This document shows positions 25,268 through 33,996 of a stretch of DNA of 64,000 bases, one piece after another. This DNA comes from UBA2561 sp964577275. GTDB taxonomy: Bacteria; Bacteroidota; Bacteroidia; Cytophagales; Thermoflexibacteraceae. The number at the start of each line of letters is the position of its first letter. The stretch's first letter is position 1. The position numbers and the translations under genes were made by a program. Location: NCBI GenBank assembly GCA_964577275.1, contig CAZNYR010000006.1, positions 5,164 through 69,163 on the forward strand, in the 5' to 3' direction. The notes below the pieces were generated by a model. It was not told the DNA's origin, ran no database searches, and saw only the letters and a list, made by a program, of their open reading frames with translations.

Positions 25268-27238
25268 ATGGAAAAAATATATGATTTCATCAAAAATATT
25301 AATAATATTAGTATTACGCTTAAAATTATTATTTTAAATAGTTTGGGTGTGTTATTAGTTTCGACAGTAACGGCTTGGATAGGCATTGAATATGTCCGCA
25401 AAGAAACTGAAGAGTTAAGCAAAAAAACATTTTCCCGTGAAATTCATGACATTATGGGGCTGATGTCATACGCCAATGAACGCTACGAACGCGGCGAAAT
25501 TTCCTTGTCCGAAGCACAGGAATCAGTCAGGCGTTATGTTTTAGGCATCAAAAATGCCAATGGCGTGCGAAATTTAGCGACCTCCAAATTATTTGACCGC
25601 AATGCCGATATTGTCGTTTGGGCAAATGACCAAAACGGGACAGTCGTGATGAATACCTATGACGAGGGCAAAAACTTATGGGACATGAAAGTAAACGGAC
25701 GCTTCGTAATGCGGGAAACGTGGGCAAATCCGAACAAAACAGGCGAATTATTTTCTGAATATTGGAAAAATGCCGATGCAAGCCCAAAAATGTGGTGGGC
25801 TTACACCGAATTTTATGCGCCGTGGGGCTGGATTGTCGGGACAGGCGGTCTGAAAAGTCAATTATATGATGCCCGAATCCGCACGCTACAAGCCGAATTT
25901 ATTGCCATTACGTTACTTTTAATGATTTTTACGGGGGTCGTTACCTACTTTTTGATTCGTAAAATTTCAGACCCCATTCGGGATGGCGTAAAACTGGCAG
26001 AAAATATTGCCCAAGGCGATGTATCTGACCGATTATCCTATACATTTTATGACGAAACAGGACAACTCGCCGAATCGCTCAATAAAATGTCTGATAATTT
26101 GGCTCAAAAAACGGAGTTTGCCGAGCAGATTCGGCAGGGAAATCTAACGGCTGATTTTGAGGCAATTAGCGAAAAAGACACGCTCGGACTTGCGCTGTTA
26201 GCCATGCGAGAAAGTTTATTAACAAATCAACAAGAAACATACAGACGCAATCGCTTCAATGAAAATTTAGCTAAATTTGATGATATTTTACGCACGTATT
26301 CCCATGATTTACAGATACTTGCCGATAAATTAATCTTGACGATTGTCCGAGAAATGAAAGCCGTACAGGGCGGATTATTTTTCGTCAAGGAGGATAAAAA
26401 ACAACAAAAATACCTCGAACTGACTGCCTGTTTTGCGTATGACCGCAAAAAATATAAGACCAAAAAAATTCTCCCTAACGAAGGATTGGTCGGGCAGACT
26501 TATTTGGAAAAAAAAAATATATATATGACCCGCATTCCAAACGATTACGTACACGTAACTTCGGGCTTGGGTGAAACTAATCCGAATTGTATCTTATTGA
26601 TTCCCTTGATGTTAAATCAAGAAGTACTCGGCGTATTGGAGTTGGCTTCCTTCCAGAAATACGAGCCGTATGAAGTCGAATTTTTAGAAAAATTAGGCGA
26701 ACACATTGCCGCCACGTATGCGGGCATCCAAAATGCAGCGCAAACCAAAAATTTATTGCTCATTTCGCAAGCTCAAGAACAAGAATTACGCACACGAGAG
26801 GAGGAAATGCGTCAGAATATGGAGGAATTACAAAGCACCCAAGAACAAATGCGGCGCAAAGAAAAAGCCATGAATCGGGTGCTTGACCAAGCCAGCAAAA
26901 AGGAAAATAAAATCACTCGGAAGCTCCAGAAAGCCAACGAAAACGTAACGTTTTATGAACACATTTTGGATTCGATTCATTTGCCTATTGCCGTAACCGA
27001 CCCACAGATGAATCCCATTTTTATCAACGAAACGATGGCAAAACGATTCGGGATTGAGCGCATTCATTTATTTGAACATTTAGACCAAATTCGGCAGGAT
27101 TTGGATAAAAATAAAACTGAAAATACGCTTCATATTTCCCTTTCGGAAATCAAAGACCGCAAAGGAACAACGGCGGGTTTTGTCGAAATTATTTGGAATG
27201 AATCTCCTGAAAATCAAGTTATTAGAGATGAAAATTAA
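25268..27238 (+). CDS. Membrane sensor: Cache, HAMP, GAF, coiled coil, PAS-like
   Basis: 656 residues from the ATG at 25268. One membrane helix (LKIIILNSLGVLLVSTVTAW), a periplasmic single-Cache domain (SREIHDIMGLMSYANERYER, WWAYTEFYAPWGWIVGTGG, which is typical sCache/dCache text), a second helix near residue 220, HAMP (IRKISDPIRDGVKLAENIAQ), a second HAMP-like stretch, a GAF domain (about residues 335-480), a long coiled coil (about 500-560) and a PAS-like end (YEHILDSIHLPIAVTDPQMN). There is no kinase or methyl-accepting output. Its stop overlaps the start of the next gene by 11 bases, so it probably signals through that phosphatase. Confidence 0.85.
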   Translation: MEKIYDFIKNINNISITLKIIILNSLGVLLVSTVTAWIGIEYVRKETEELSKKTFSREIHDIMGLMSYANERYERGEISLSEAQESVRRYVLGIKNANGVRNLATSKLFDRNADIVVWANDQNGTVVMNTYDEGKNLWDMKVNGRFVMRETWANPNKTGELFSEYWKNADASPKMWWAYTEFYAPWGWIVGTGGLKSQLYDARIRTLQAEFIAITLLLMIFTGVVTYFLIRKISDPIRDGVKLAENIAQGDVSDRLSYTFYDETGQLAESLNKMSDNLAQKTEFAEQIRQGNLTADFEAISEKDTLGLALLAMRESLLTNQQETYRRNRFNENLAKFDDILRTYSHDLQILADKLILTIVREMKAVQGGLFFVKEDKKQQKYLELTACFAYDRKKYKTKKILPNEGLVGQTYLEKKNIYMTRIPNDYVHVTSGLGETNPNCILLIPLMLNQEVLGVLELASFQKYEPYEVEFLEKLGEHIAATYAGIQNAAQTKNLLLISQAQEQELRTREEEMRQNMEELQSTQEQMRRKEKAMNRVLDQASKKENKITRKLQKANENVTFYEHILDSIHLPIAVTDPQMNPIFINETMAKRFGIERIHLFEHLDQIRQDLDKNKTENTLHISLSEIKDRKGTTAGFVEIIWNESPENQVIRDEN

Positions 27239-29450
27239 CCTCGTATGTCGTTTCATTTTGCTTTTGATGCTATTGGGCTTGAGTTCGTGTGCCACAACCC
27301 AATACCCTCAGGCGCAACAGGGAATTTTGGATTTATCGCATGAAAATTTGCCCGAAAATTTTGTGATTACTTTGGGTGGCGAGTGGGAATTTTATTGGGA
27401 TAAACTTTACAAACCGCAAGATTTTACGGCTCAAAATTTTGAAAAAAAATACATTTCTGTTCCCGGTTCTTGGACTTCAAAAACGAACAAGAACGGCAAA
27501 AATTACCCTTCGGAAGGCAGGGCAACGTATCGTTTACGAGTTATTTTGCCCAAAAACACGCATCAAGTCGATATTTTGATGCCTTCCATCTGGACGGCGG
27601 AGCGCACTTGGATTAATCAACGGCGCATCGCCCCAAGAGGCAATCAATTTTTAACGCCAGATTCCCTACAACAGGCGATTCTGGGCATGACACAAACCAT
27701 ACAAACCCTTGATAATCAGGTAGAAATTGTTGTGCAAGTCGGCAATCAAAATTTTTTTATTGCAGGTTTGGTTCAGAATTTCAAACTTGGCGGCAAGGGC
27801 GAACTTATCAAACAAAAAAACCTGACCAACGTCAGGCAACTGATGGGCTTGGGTGTTTTGTATGCGATGAGTTTGTATCATTTTATTTTGTACTTTTTTA
27901 GGAAAAGTAATAAATCAACTTTGTACTTCGGAATCATTTGTTTTCTGATAGGGCTTCGATTAAGCATTTTCGGAGAACATTATATTTATGAATATTTGCA
28001 TCTTCATTCGGGATTTTTTACGACAGGCATTCAGGTCAAAACCTATTATTTGAGTAATGCACTTTTAGTGCCGTTTGGCTTGTTGTATGTGCATCGACTG
28101 TATCCGCAAGAGGCTACGCTGAAAATCGGTAATTTTCTGTACCGGGTTTTAAAATCACTTGGTTTCAGAAATTTTGCCAATAAATACGAAAATGAGCTTC
28201 AAAAAATACTTTTGATTCATATTTCCATTCTCATTTTAGGGAGTTATGCCTTTATCGGAATTCTAATGCCTTTCGGTATTTTTACCAAAATATTGATTCC
28301 GATGCAAGTTTTTGTATTCGGATTTGCTGCTTATTTGGTATTTATTTTGATAAAATCTGCCATTCACAAACGCCGAGAATCACGGCTACAATTACTCGGG
28401 ATTTTTACCGTAGTTTTTGCAGGCGTAAACGAAGCCTTGCATTCTATGGGCTTTGAGATTGTAGGCGAATTAGAACTTTTGCCTTTTGCTTTTGGTATTT
28501 TTCTAAGTTTACAATTTTTGATTATTGCCAAAAGATTTTCCAGAGCATTTTCGGAAGTGGAAGATTTATCGGCTAATTTGGAGCGTAAAGTCATCGAACG
28601 CACTGCCGAAGTAACTCAACAAAAAGAAGAACTCGAAATACAGGGCGAATTGTTGCTTGAACAAAACGTTACGCTCGAAAAAACAAATAAACACATCACC
28701 GACAGCGTGCGATATGCACGGCGCATTCAGCGTGCGGTACTGGGAAGTGAAGATTTAATTTCCGAGCAGTTTCGGGAAGCATTTGTTATGCTTTTGCCTA
28801 AGGATATTGTTTCGGGTGATTTTTATTTTTATGATTGCAAAAACGAGATGCAGGTTTTGGTGGCTGCCGATTGCACGGGACACGGGGTGCCAGGCGCATT
28901 TATGACGATTATGGGGCATAATTTTCTGGAAGAAATCATTACACACGGCAACATCACCGACCCCGCACAAATTTTATACCAACTCAATCGAAGAGTAATG
29001 CTTTCGCTCCAAAAAAGTGGTCGAGAAACTGCTAATGATGGCATGGATGCCTCGATTTTGGCAATTCATACGCCAACCCAGACCCTACACTATGCGGGTG
29101 CAAAAAACCCGTTGTATCGTGTATGCGTCAATGGCGAAATGCACCAATACAAAGGCTCACGCTCAACGATTGGCGGTTCAAGCCGATTACAGGACAAAAA
29201 ATCATTCGTTACCACGACCATTCAGTACCAACCTTCGGAGGTATTTTATATTTTTTCGGATGGATTTCAAGACCAATTCGGTGGCACGGCGGGACGCAAA
29301 TATTTGACGGCAAATTTCCGAAAATTTTTACTTCAAATCAGCCCATTGCCCATGGACAAACAAAAACGAAAATTACGCCGAGAGCTACAACAATGGCAAG
29401 AATATCGTCCACAAACCGATGATATTTTAGTCATTGGAATTCGACTTTAA
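27228..29450 (+). CDS. 7TMR-DISM sensor with SpoIIE-type PP2C phosphatase
   Basis: 740 residues from the ATG at 27228 (frame open from 27180). Lipoprotein-like signal with lipobox GLSSC (about residue 20). Extracellular DISM2-type jelly roll (LGGEWEFYWDKLYKPQDF, VPGSWTS, GRATYRLRVILP), then seven hydrophobic helices (about residues 205-440), a coiled coil (SANLERKVIERTAEVTQQKE) and a SpoIIE/PP2C-like serine phosphatase (about residues 500-740) with metal-binding Asp in VSGDFYFYDC and LVAADCTGHGVPGAFM, DGMDAS, and FYIFSDGFQDQFGG. Translationally coupled to the preceding Cache/HAMP/GAF protein by overlap. Likely dephosphorylates an anti-sigma-antagonist or STAS-type partner. Confidence 0.9.
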   Translation: MKINLVCRFILLLMLLGLSSCATTQYPQAQQGILDLSHENLPENFVITLGGEWEFYWDKLYKPQDFTAQNFEKKYISVPGSWTSKTNKNGKNYPSEGRATYRLRVILPKNTHQVDILMPSIWTAERTWINQRRIAPRGNQFLTPDSLQQAILGMTQTIQTLDNQVEIVVQVGNQNFFIAGLVQNFKLGGKGELIKQKNLTNVRQLMGLGVLYAMSLYHFILYFFRKSNKSTLYFGIICFLIGLRLSIFGEHYIYEYLHLHSGFFTTGIQVKTYYLSNALLVPFGLLYVHRLYPQEATLKIGNFLYRVLKSLGFRNFANKYENELQKILLIHISILILGSYAFIGILMPFGIFTKILIPMQVFVFGFAAYLVFILIKSAIHKRRESRLQLLGIFTVVFAGVNEALHSMGFEIVGELELLPFAFGIFLSLQFLIIAKRFSRAFSEVEDLSANLERKVIERTAEVTQQKEELEIQGELLLEQNVTLEKTNKHITDSVRYARRIQRAVLGSEDLISEQFREAFVMLLPKDIVSGDFYFYDCKNEMQVLVAADCTGHGVPGAFMTIMGHNFLEEIITHGNITDPAQILYQLNRRVMLSLQKSGRETANDGMDASILAIHTPTQTLHYAGAKNPLYRVCVNGEMHQYKGSRSTIGGSSRLQDKKSFVTTTIQYQPSEVFYIFSDGFQDQFGGTAGRKYLTANFRKFLLQISPLPMDKQKRKLRRELQQWQEYRPQTDDILVIGIRL

Positions 29451-29464
29451 AATAGCATAATTAC

Positions 29465-29475
29465 TTGATAATCAG
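29465..29475. repeat. TGATAATCA motif between convergent genes
   Basis: TTGATAATCAG in the 29-base gap between the phosphatase gene and menC. One of the intergenic TGATWATCA sites. Confidence 0.4.
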
Positions 29476-29479
29476 CAAA

Positions 29480-30562
29480 TTATATGTTTAAATTTTCCAA
29501 ATACCAATTTTTGTGTGCTTCATACCGAATCAATCCATTTTCGACCATCAAAGGCGACTCAAAATTGTTGTCATATAGTTGTCCCGTACCAAGTCCCTGC
29601 GGAAGTAAAGGTGCAAATTCAGCCGTAAACTGACAAATTGCATTCAGACCAATATTTGATTCAAGTGCTGAAGTAATCCACCAGCCGATACGCAAATCTT
29701 CTGCCAATTCAATCCATTTGCGAGTATTTTCTAAACCACCCAGCAACGTAGGCTTCAAGATAATAAATTGAGGCTCAATAAGTTGTAGTAAATTTTTACC
29801 CTCTTTCTCAACATCAATTCCGATGAGTTCCTCATCCAACGCAATGGGCAAAGGTGAATCCCGACACAACTTTTTTAGGCATTCATGCTGTCCCTGCCGA
29901 ATAGGCTGTTCGATGGAATGTATTTCGAATTGCGCTAATTTTTCAAGTTTAATCAACACATTTTCAGGAGAAAATGCGCCATTTGCATCAACCCGAAGGG
30001 TGATTTCTGAGGTGGCGTAATTTTCCCGAATTTTCTCTAATAACTTTAGTTCGGAATCAAAATCAATCGCCCCAATTTTCATTTTGATACACGAAAATCC
30101 TTGTTTTAGTTTACTTTCGATTTGTTGGTGCATGAACTTTTCATTGCCCATCCAAATCAGACCATTAATCGGAAGTCGCTGATTTTCAAGATAAAACGCA
30201 TTTGGATATATCAAACGCCTGCCCCCATTTTTCAAATCAAGGAGAGCGGTTTCTAATGCGAATTGTAAAGCAGGTAAGTTTTTAGTATATTTTTTGATAT
30301 AATTTGATGTAATTTCGGAAGTATTTTTAAAATATTTTTGATTAAAATTTTGACAAAAATCCTGCACACATTTTTCAAAATCAGGGCGGTCGTCTATACT
30401 CAATCCTTTCAGTGGGCTTGCCTCGCCTAATCCCGGGGTATGAGGCTGATTTTTGTCATAAAGGCAAAGAACATAAGTGGGGCGTTCGGTTAAAATTCCT
30501 CGTGAAGTTCCAGCCTGAAATCTAAAATTCAAAATGTATTTTAAGTATTTGATTTTTAGCAT
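29480..30562 (-). CDS. menC: o-Succinylbenzoate synthase
   Basis: 360-residue enolase-superfamily dehydratase of menaquinone biosynthesis (SHCHC to OSB). Barrel motifs are FSCIKMKIGAIDFDSE (Lys base), TLRVDANGAFSPE (metal Asp), HSIEQPIRQGQ (metal Glu), LPIALDEELIG (metal Asp/Glu) and FIILKPTLLGGLENT (second Lys). GEASPLKGLS and the N-terminal capping domain precede the barrel. Other men genes are not in the window. It is the last gene of a four-gene minus-strand run with dtd, a MazG-like gene and a small membrane protein (gaps of 4-9 bases). Confidence 0.93.
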   Translation of the reverse strand: MLKIKYLKYILNFRFQAGTSRGILTERPTYVLCLYDKNQPHTPGLGEASPLKGLSIDDRPDFEKCVQDFCQNFNQKYFKNTSEITSNYIKKYTKNLPALQFALETALLDLKNGGRRLIYPNAFYLENQRLPINGLIWMGNEKFMHQQIESKLKQGFSCIKMKIGAIDFDSELKLLEKIRENYATSEITLRVDANGAFSPENVLIKLEKLAQFEIHSIEQPIRQGQHECLKKLCRDSPLPIALDEELIGIDVEKEGKNLLQLIEPQFIILKPTLLGGLENTRKWIELAEDLRIGWWITSALESNIGLNAICQFTAEFAPLLPQGLGTGQLYDNNFESPLMVENGLIRYEAHKNWYLENLNI

Positions 30563-30571
30563 TTTATCAAA

Positions 30572-30886
30572 TTATTTTCGTCTTTTGGGCTTTCTTTTTT
30601 TGGGGTCTTTCGGATATACATAAATTATCCAAAACAAAGGTAATATCAAAATATTAAATACAATGACCAGAATTGTCCATAGCCCTTTTTTGCTATCCGA
30701 AACTTTTTTGGGTGCATAAATTAGGCGTAGTGTCAAGATTTCAGCAATGATAAAAAGTCCTGCAATTGCCATATAAATTCCGTTTGGGAAATCGACTATC
30801 GGCAAAATTGCAAGATGTACTAAAATCATATATATTGCCAAAATTAAAGGCATAAAAGCACAAAACCCATGTATAATACGCATCAT
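30572..30886 (-). CDS. Small integral membrane protein of unknown function
   Basis: 104 residues, three predicted membrane helices (about residues 8-30, 36-56 and 69-90) and a very basic tail (YPKDPKKRKPKRRK). The third helix ends LPLFWIIYVYP, resembling phospholipase-D-nuclease-N-terminal-type small membrane proteins, but the match is weak. It sits 4 bases after the MazG-like gene and 9 before menC, so is part of the operon. Confidence 0.7.
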   Translation of the reverse strand: MMRIIHGFCAFMPLILAIYMILVHLAILPIVDFPNGIYMAIAGLFIIAEILTLRLIYAPKKVSDSKKGLWTILVIVFNILILPLFWIIYVYPKDPKKRKPKRRK

Positions 30887-30890
30887 ATTT

Positions 30891-31220
30891 TTATGATTTT
30901 AATTTTTTATTATTTTGATGTCTTTCGGTATCACGATTCGTTTTTTTATCCAAATTGGCACGCAAGGCATCCGTCAAATTCACACCAGTTTGATTAGCCA
31001 AACAAATCAATACAAAAAGCACATCAGCCATTTCATCGGCTAAGTTTACATTTTTATCTGACTCCTTGAATGATTGCTCACCGTATTTTCGGGCAATAAT
31101 TCGGGCGACCTCCCCTACTTCTTCGGTCAGGATTGCCATATTCGTTAATTCGTTATAATATCGAATTCCTGTGGTATTAATCCACTCATCTACAACCTGT
31201 TGGGCTTGCTCAATCGTCAT
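30891..31220 (-). CDS. MazG-like nucleotide pyrophosphohydrolase
   Basis: 109 residues, one MazG domain. Metal-binding helices ILTEEVGEVARIIA (EExxE pattern) and LADEMADVLFVLICLAN (ExxD pattern) are clear at about residues 30-43 and 62-78. Such enzymes cleave (d)NTPs to NMP plus PPi, usually for house-cleaning. The Lys/Asn-rich tail after residue 95 is probably disordered. It follows dtd by 8 bases, so two quality-control enzymes share a transcript. Confidence 0.9.
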   Translation of the reverse strand: MTIEQAQQVVDEWINTTGIRYYNELTNMAILTEEVGEVARIIARKYGEQSFKESDKNVNLADEMADVLFVLICLANQTGVNLTDALRANLDKKTNRDTERHQNNKKLKS

Positions 31221-31228
31221 TTTTTGTG

Positions 31229-31681
31229 TTACTTTTTATTTTTAGAATCTATTATAATCGTAACGGGTCCATCATTAAGTAAGCTAATTTTCATATCCGC
31301 CCCGAATGTTCCTGTTTCGATATTTTTCTGCAATTTTCGACCTAATTCTGTTTTCATTTTTTCATATAAAGGAATTGCAATTTCAGGTTTTGCAGCTTCG
31401 GTAAACGAAGGTCGATTTCCTTTTTTGGTTGAGGCATACAATGTAAATTGACTGATTAGCAATATGTTACCATCAATTTGTTTGAGCGAAAGATTCATTT
31501 TGCCCTCATCATCACCGAAGACTCGCAATCCAATAATTTTATCACTTAACCATGCAATATCTTGGGTATCATCCTGATGTCCGATACCCAAAAACACCAA
31601 AAATCCCATTTCGATTTTGCCTGTAACTTTGTCTTCGATTTGGACGGAAGCCTGCGTAACTCTTTGAATAATTGCAATCAT
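31229..31681 (-). CDS. dtd: D-aminoacyl-tRNA deacylase
   Basis: 150 residues, full length. It hydrolyses D-amino acids (and Gly mischarged on tRNA-Ala) from tRNA. Both signature motifs are visible: LISQFTLYAST (SQxTL, about residues 76-86) and LNDGPVTIII, the family's NxGPVT motif, near residue 135. It is a homodimeric cytosolic enzyme. First gene of the menC operon. Confidence 0.97.
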   Translation of the reverse strand: MIAIIQRVTQASVQIEDKVTGKIEMGFLVFLGIGHQDDTQDIAWLSDKIIGLRVFGDDEGKMNLSLKQIDGNILLISQFTLYASTKKGNRPSFTEAAKPEIAIPLYEKMKTELGRKLQKNIETGTFGADMKISLLNDGPVTIIIDSKNKK

Positions 31682-31805
31682 TTATATTTAAAACTGAATA
31701 TTATACGATTTAAGATAGTTGTTTTATGGTTCAAAAATAGAGAAATTCAGGAACATTTCTGACTTCCTATCTTGAAATCAGAAGTTTTAAGGGTTGAGAA
31801 CAGAG

Positions 31806-31841
31806 ATATTCGTGCTACGTTTGGAATGATAGCACGAATAT
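31806..31841. repeat. REP-c dispersed palindrome, copy 1
   Basis: ATATTCGTGCTA and TAGCACGAATAT form a perfect 12-bp stem around a 12-base loop. A second copy in reverse orientation, with matching bases also in the loop, lies at 56254-56288. It is located 3' of the PD-(D/E)XK gene (minus) and upstream of dtd. Confidence 0.75.
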
Positions 31842-31873
31842 TATTAAATAAACTAATTGTTAGGATAATACTA

Positions 31874-33089
31874 TTAAATATCTGTATTTTCTGAATATGA
31901 TTCAGGCAAAATAATATCTTGAGTTTCGGGGTGAATATAAATTTTTTTATCTCGCACATCCTCTACAAACTGCACTTCAATTTCTAAAAAATCAGCAATC
32001 TGTACGACATCCAACAGATTGGTTTTCAAGAACTTTTGTACATTCTGGATAGTAAGACGTAATTGCGCTTCTCGTTTACCCTTCTCCAGTNNNNNNNNNN
32101 NNNNNNNNNNNNNNNNNNNNNNNNNNNNNNNNNNNNNNNNNNNNNNNNNNNNNNNNNNNNNNNNNNNNNNNNNNNNNNNNNNNNNNNNNNCCCTGTTCAA
32201 GTCCTTTCTCCAGTCCCTGTTCAAGTCCTTTCTCCAGTCCCTGTTCAAGTCCTTTCTCCAGTCCCTGTTGGAGTCCTTGTTTACGCCCTTCTTCAAGTCC
32301 TTCTTGAAGTCCTTGGGCTTGATAGAACTTTCTGTATTCAGATTCTACCAATTCTTGCATTCCCATAGGCTTTCGTTCTTTAAAAGTTTCAATAATTTCA
32401 GTACTTAATTTTTCGGATTTGACTTTTCCAAATTTAAAATAATAACGCAAAAAATTCAACAACGTTTGTAGTTTTCTTGAGTTTTCGGGTGTTTCGTGTT
32501 CAAGCCGTCTTACCAAATCTACTGCCCTTGCAAATTGCTGATTTTCATTTGATTTTGCCTGTTCAATACATGATTTTATCCATAACATCAGGATGCTAAA
32601 TGGATTATTCGGAAGGTCAAGTTCGGCTTCTGTTTTTGTGATGACCTCGAAAGTATCAAACTCATAAATTAGTTTGGTCTTCAGATAATGATAAATGTAC
32701 TTTTTGACATGATATTTCCTATTTCTGTCCGTATAAATCACCAAAGCAGAAATATTTACATCATATTTATCTTGTAACCGATAAAAATACATAAACATTC
32801 GCTTGGCAAAATTGGGGTCAGGATAATCTTGGATTTCGATATGTATTAAAATCCATTTTTCTTCGCCAGATTTCAAAAATACTTTCATCAATTTATCCGC
32901 CCGCCGATTTTTTTCGCTGGATGTCGGAAAAAGTTTATCCAATTCGTTATCCAAAAATTCAAAAGGACGACCAAAATCGACCTCCGCTTCCGTCCATTCA
33001 GGATAAAAATAACGTAAAAAATCATCCGCAAGGTCTTCGAGTACGGCTTTCCAGATTTTATCTCTCGGAATTATAAATTGCTCCACCAT
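31874..33089 (-). CDS. PD-(D/E)XK nuclease-family putative transposase (Rpn-like), interrupted by gap
   Basis: The N-terminal half (residues 1-330 before the gap) matches Rpn/PDDEXK transposase-type proteins: FGRPFEFLDNELDKLFP, ADKLMKVFLKSGEEKWILIH with the following HIEIQDYPDPNFAKRM, where E and Q are the PD-(D/E)XK core (Glu in HIEIQ). The C-terminal part is a tandem of the octapeptide GLEKGLEQ (24-base DNA unit). A 100-N gap sits in this repeat. Beyond the gap the frame resumes (LEKGKREAQLRLTIQNVQKF) and ends at 31874. The frame differs across the N run only because 100 is not a multiple of 3, so I annotate one gene. True length is unknown. Confidence 0.8.
32091..32190. other. Assembly gap (100 N) in a 24-base tandem repeat
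   Basis: Exactly 100 N lying within the coding repeat of the PD-(D/E)XK protein. The repeat most likely collapsed or blocked assembly. Confidence 0.95.
32191..32270 (-). repeat. 24-base tandem repeat (GLEKGLEQ-coding)
   Basis: At least three identical 24-base units (CCCTGTTCAAGTCCTTTCTC plus CAGT on the plus strand) and a partial fourth, continuing into the gap. Each unit encodes eight residues, so units can be gained or lost without changing frame. Confidence 0.9.
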
Positions 33090-33109
33090 AAATTATAAGT
33101 TGTTGGTTT

Positions 33110-33871
33110 TTAAGTTTTTAAATACTCATTCAAACGAGAAAAAACAAAATCGGCGCGCTCGTTCACTACTTTTCCAATCACAATAATTGCAGGCGATGCA
33201 AGTTGATTTTCTTCCACAATCTGCACGATATTCCCAAGTGTTCCAAAACCTGTTTTTTCGTCAGGGCACGTACCATTCTGAATAATCCCAATAGGCTCAT
33301 TTTCAGGACGATACATTCGGAATAATTCGATAATATGCGCCAGCCGTTTCATGCCCATCAAAATCACAACGGTTGCCGATGATTGGGCTGCCAATTCCAA
33401 ATCTTTGGTGATTTTTTCCTGCCGAAGCGTCCCCGTAATGACCCAAAAACTTTCGTTAATTCCTCGTTTGGTTAAGGGGATTCCTTTGGCAGAAGGCACA
33501 GCTAACGCACTGGTAATCCCCGATATAACCTGAACATCTACCCCATGCGAGCGGGCATATTCTGCCTCTTCGTGTCCACGCCCGAACACAAACGAATCGC
33601 CGCCTTTCAGACGAATCACGTGTCCGTATTCGTTTGCCAATTTTACAATTTGGTAATTAATTTCATTTTGTTGGAGATAATGCTGCCCCGCTCGTCTGCC
33701 CACAAAAATTTTTAGGGCTTTTTCGGGTGCATATTTTAATAATTCTGGATTGGCTAAGGCATCATACAAAATGACATCAGCCGTTTTTAGGGCATTTATA
33801 CCTTTGAGCGTAATTAATTCTTCATCTCCCGGTCCTGCGCCCAGTAGTGTCAGACGTGGATATATTTTCAT
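33110..33871 (-). CDS. cobA: Uroporphyrinogen-III C-methyltransferase
   Basis: 253 residues from the ATG at 33871 (frame open to 33985, but the family start is at MKIYPRLTLLGAGPGDEELI). SAM-dependent methyltransferase making precorrin-2, the entry to siroheme and cobalamin. Motifs: LGAGPGDEELITLKG, VIRLKGGDSFVFGRGHEEAE, VISGITSALAVPSAKGIPLT and VVILMGMKR. Only the SUMT domain is present; the CysG-type dehydrogenase/ferrochelatase part is absent. Divergent from purB. Confidence 0.95.
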   Translation of the reverse strand: MKIYPRLTLLGAGPGDEELITLKGINALKTADVILYDALANPELLKYAPEKALKIFVGRRAGQHYLQQNEINYQIVKLANEYGHVIRLKGGDSFVFGRGHEEAEYARSHGVDVQVISGITSALAVPSAKGIPLTKRGINESFWVITGTLRQEKITKDLELAAQSSATVVILMGMKRLAHIIELFRMYRPENEPIGIIQNGTCPDEKTGFGTLGNIVQIVEENQLASPAIIVIGKVVNERADFVFSRLNEYLKT

Positions 33872-33919
33872 CTTCTTGAGGACTTTATTCAAAAAACCGT
33901 GCAACGTACAAAAATCTTT

Positions 33920-33927
33920 TATCTTTG
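33920..33927 (+). promoter_or_regulatory. Possible -7 promoter box of purB
   Basis: TATCTTTG, a TAnnTTTG match 69 bases before the purB start. No TTG at the usual 17-23 base distance, so only a partial promoter. Confidence 0.3.
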
Positions 33928-33996
33928 GTGGTTGTTCTCTCAAAAAAACAAGATAAACTCGACTATTTTTCAATTTTTTCATCAAATTCTTACATC

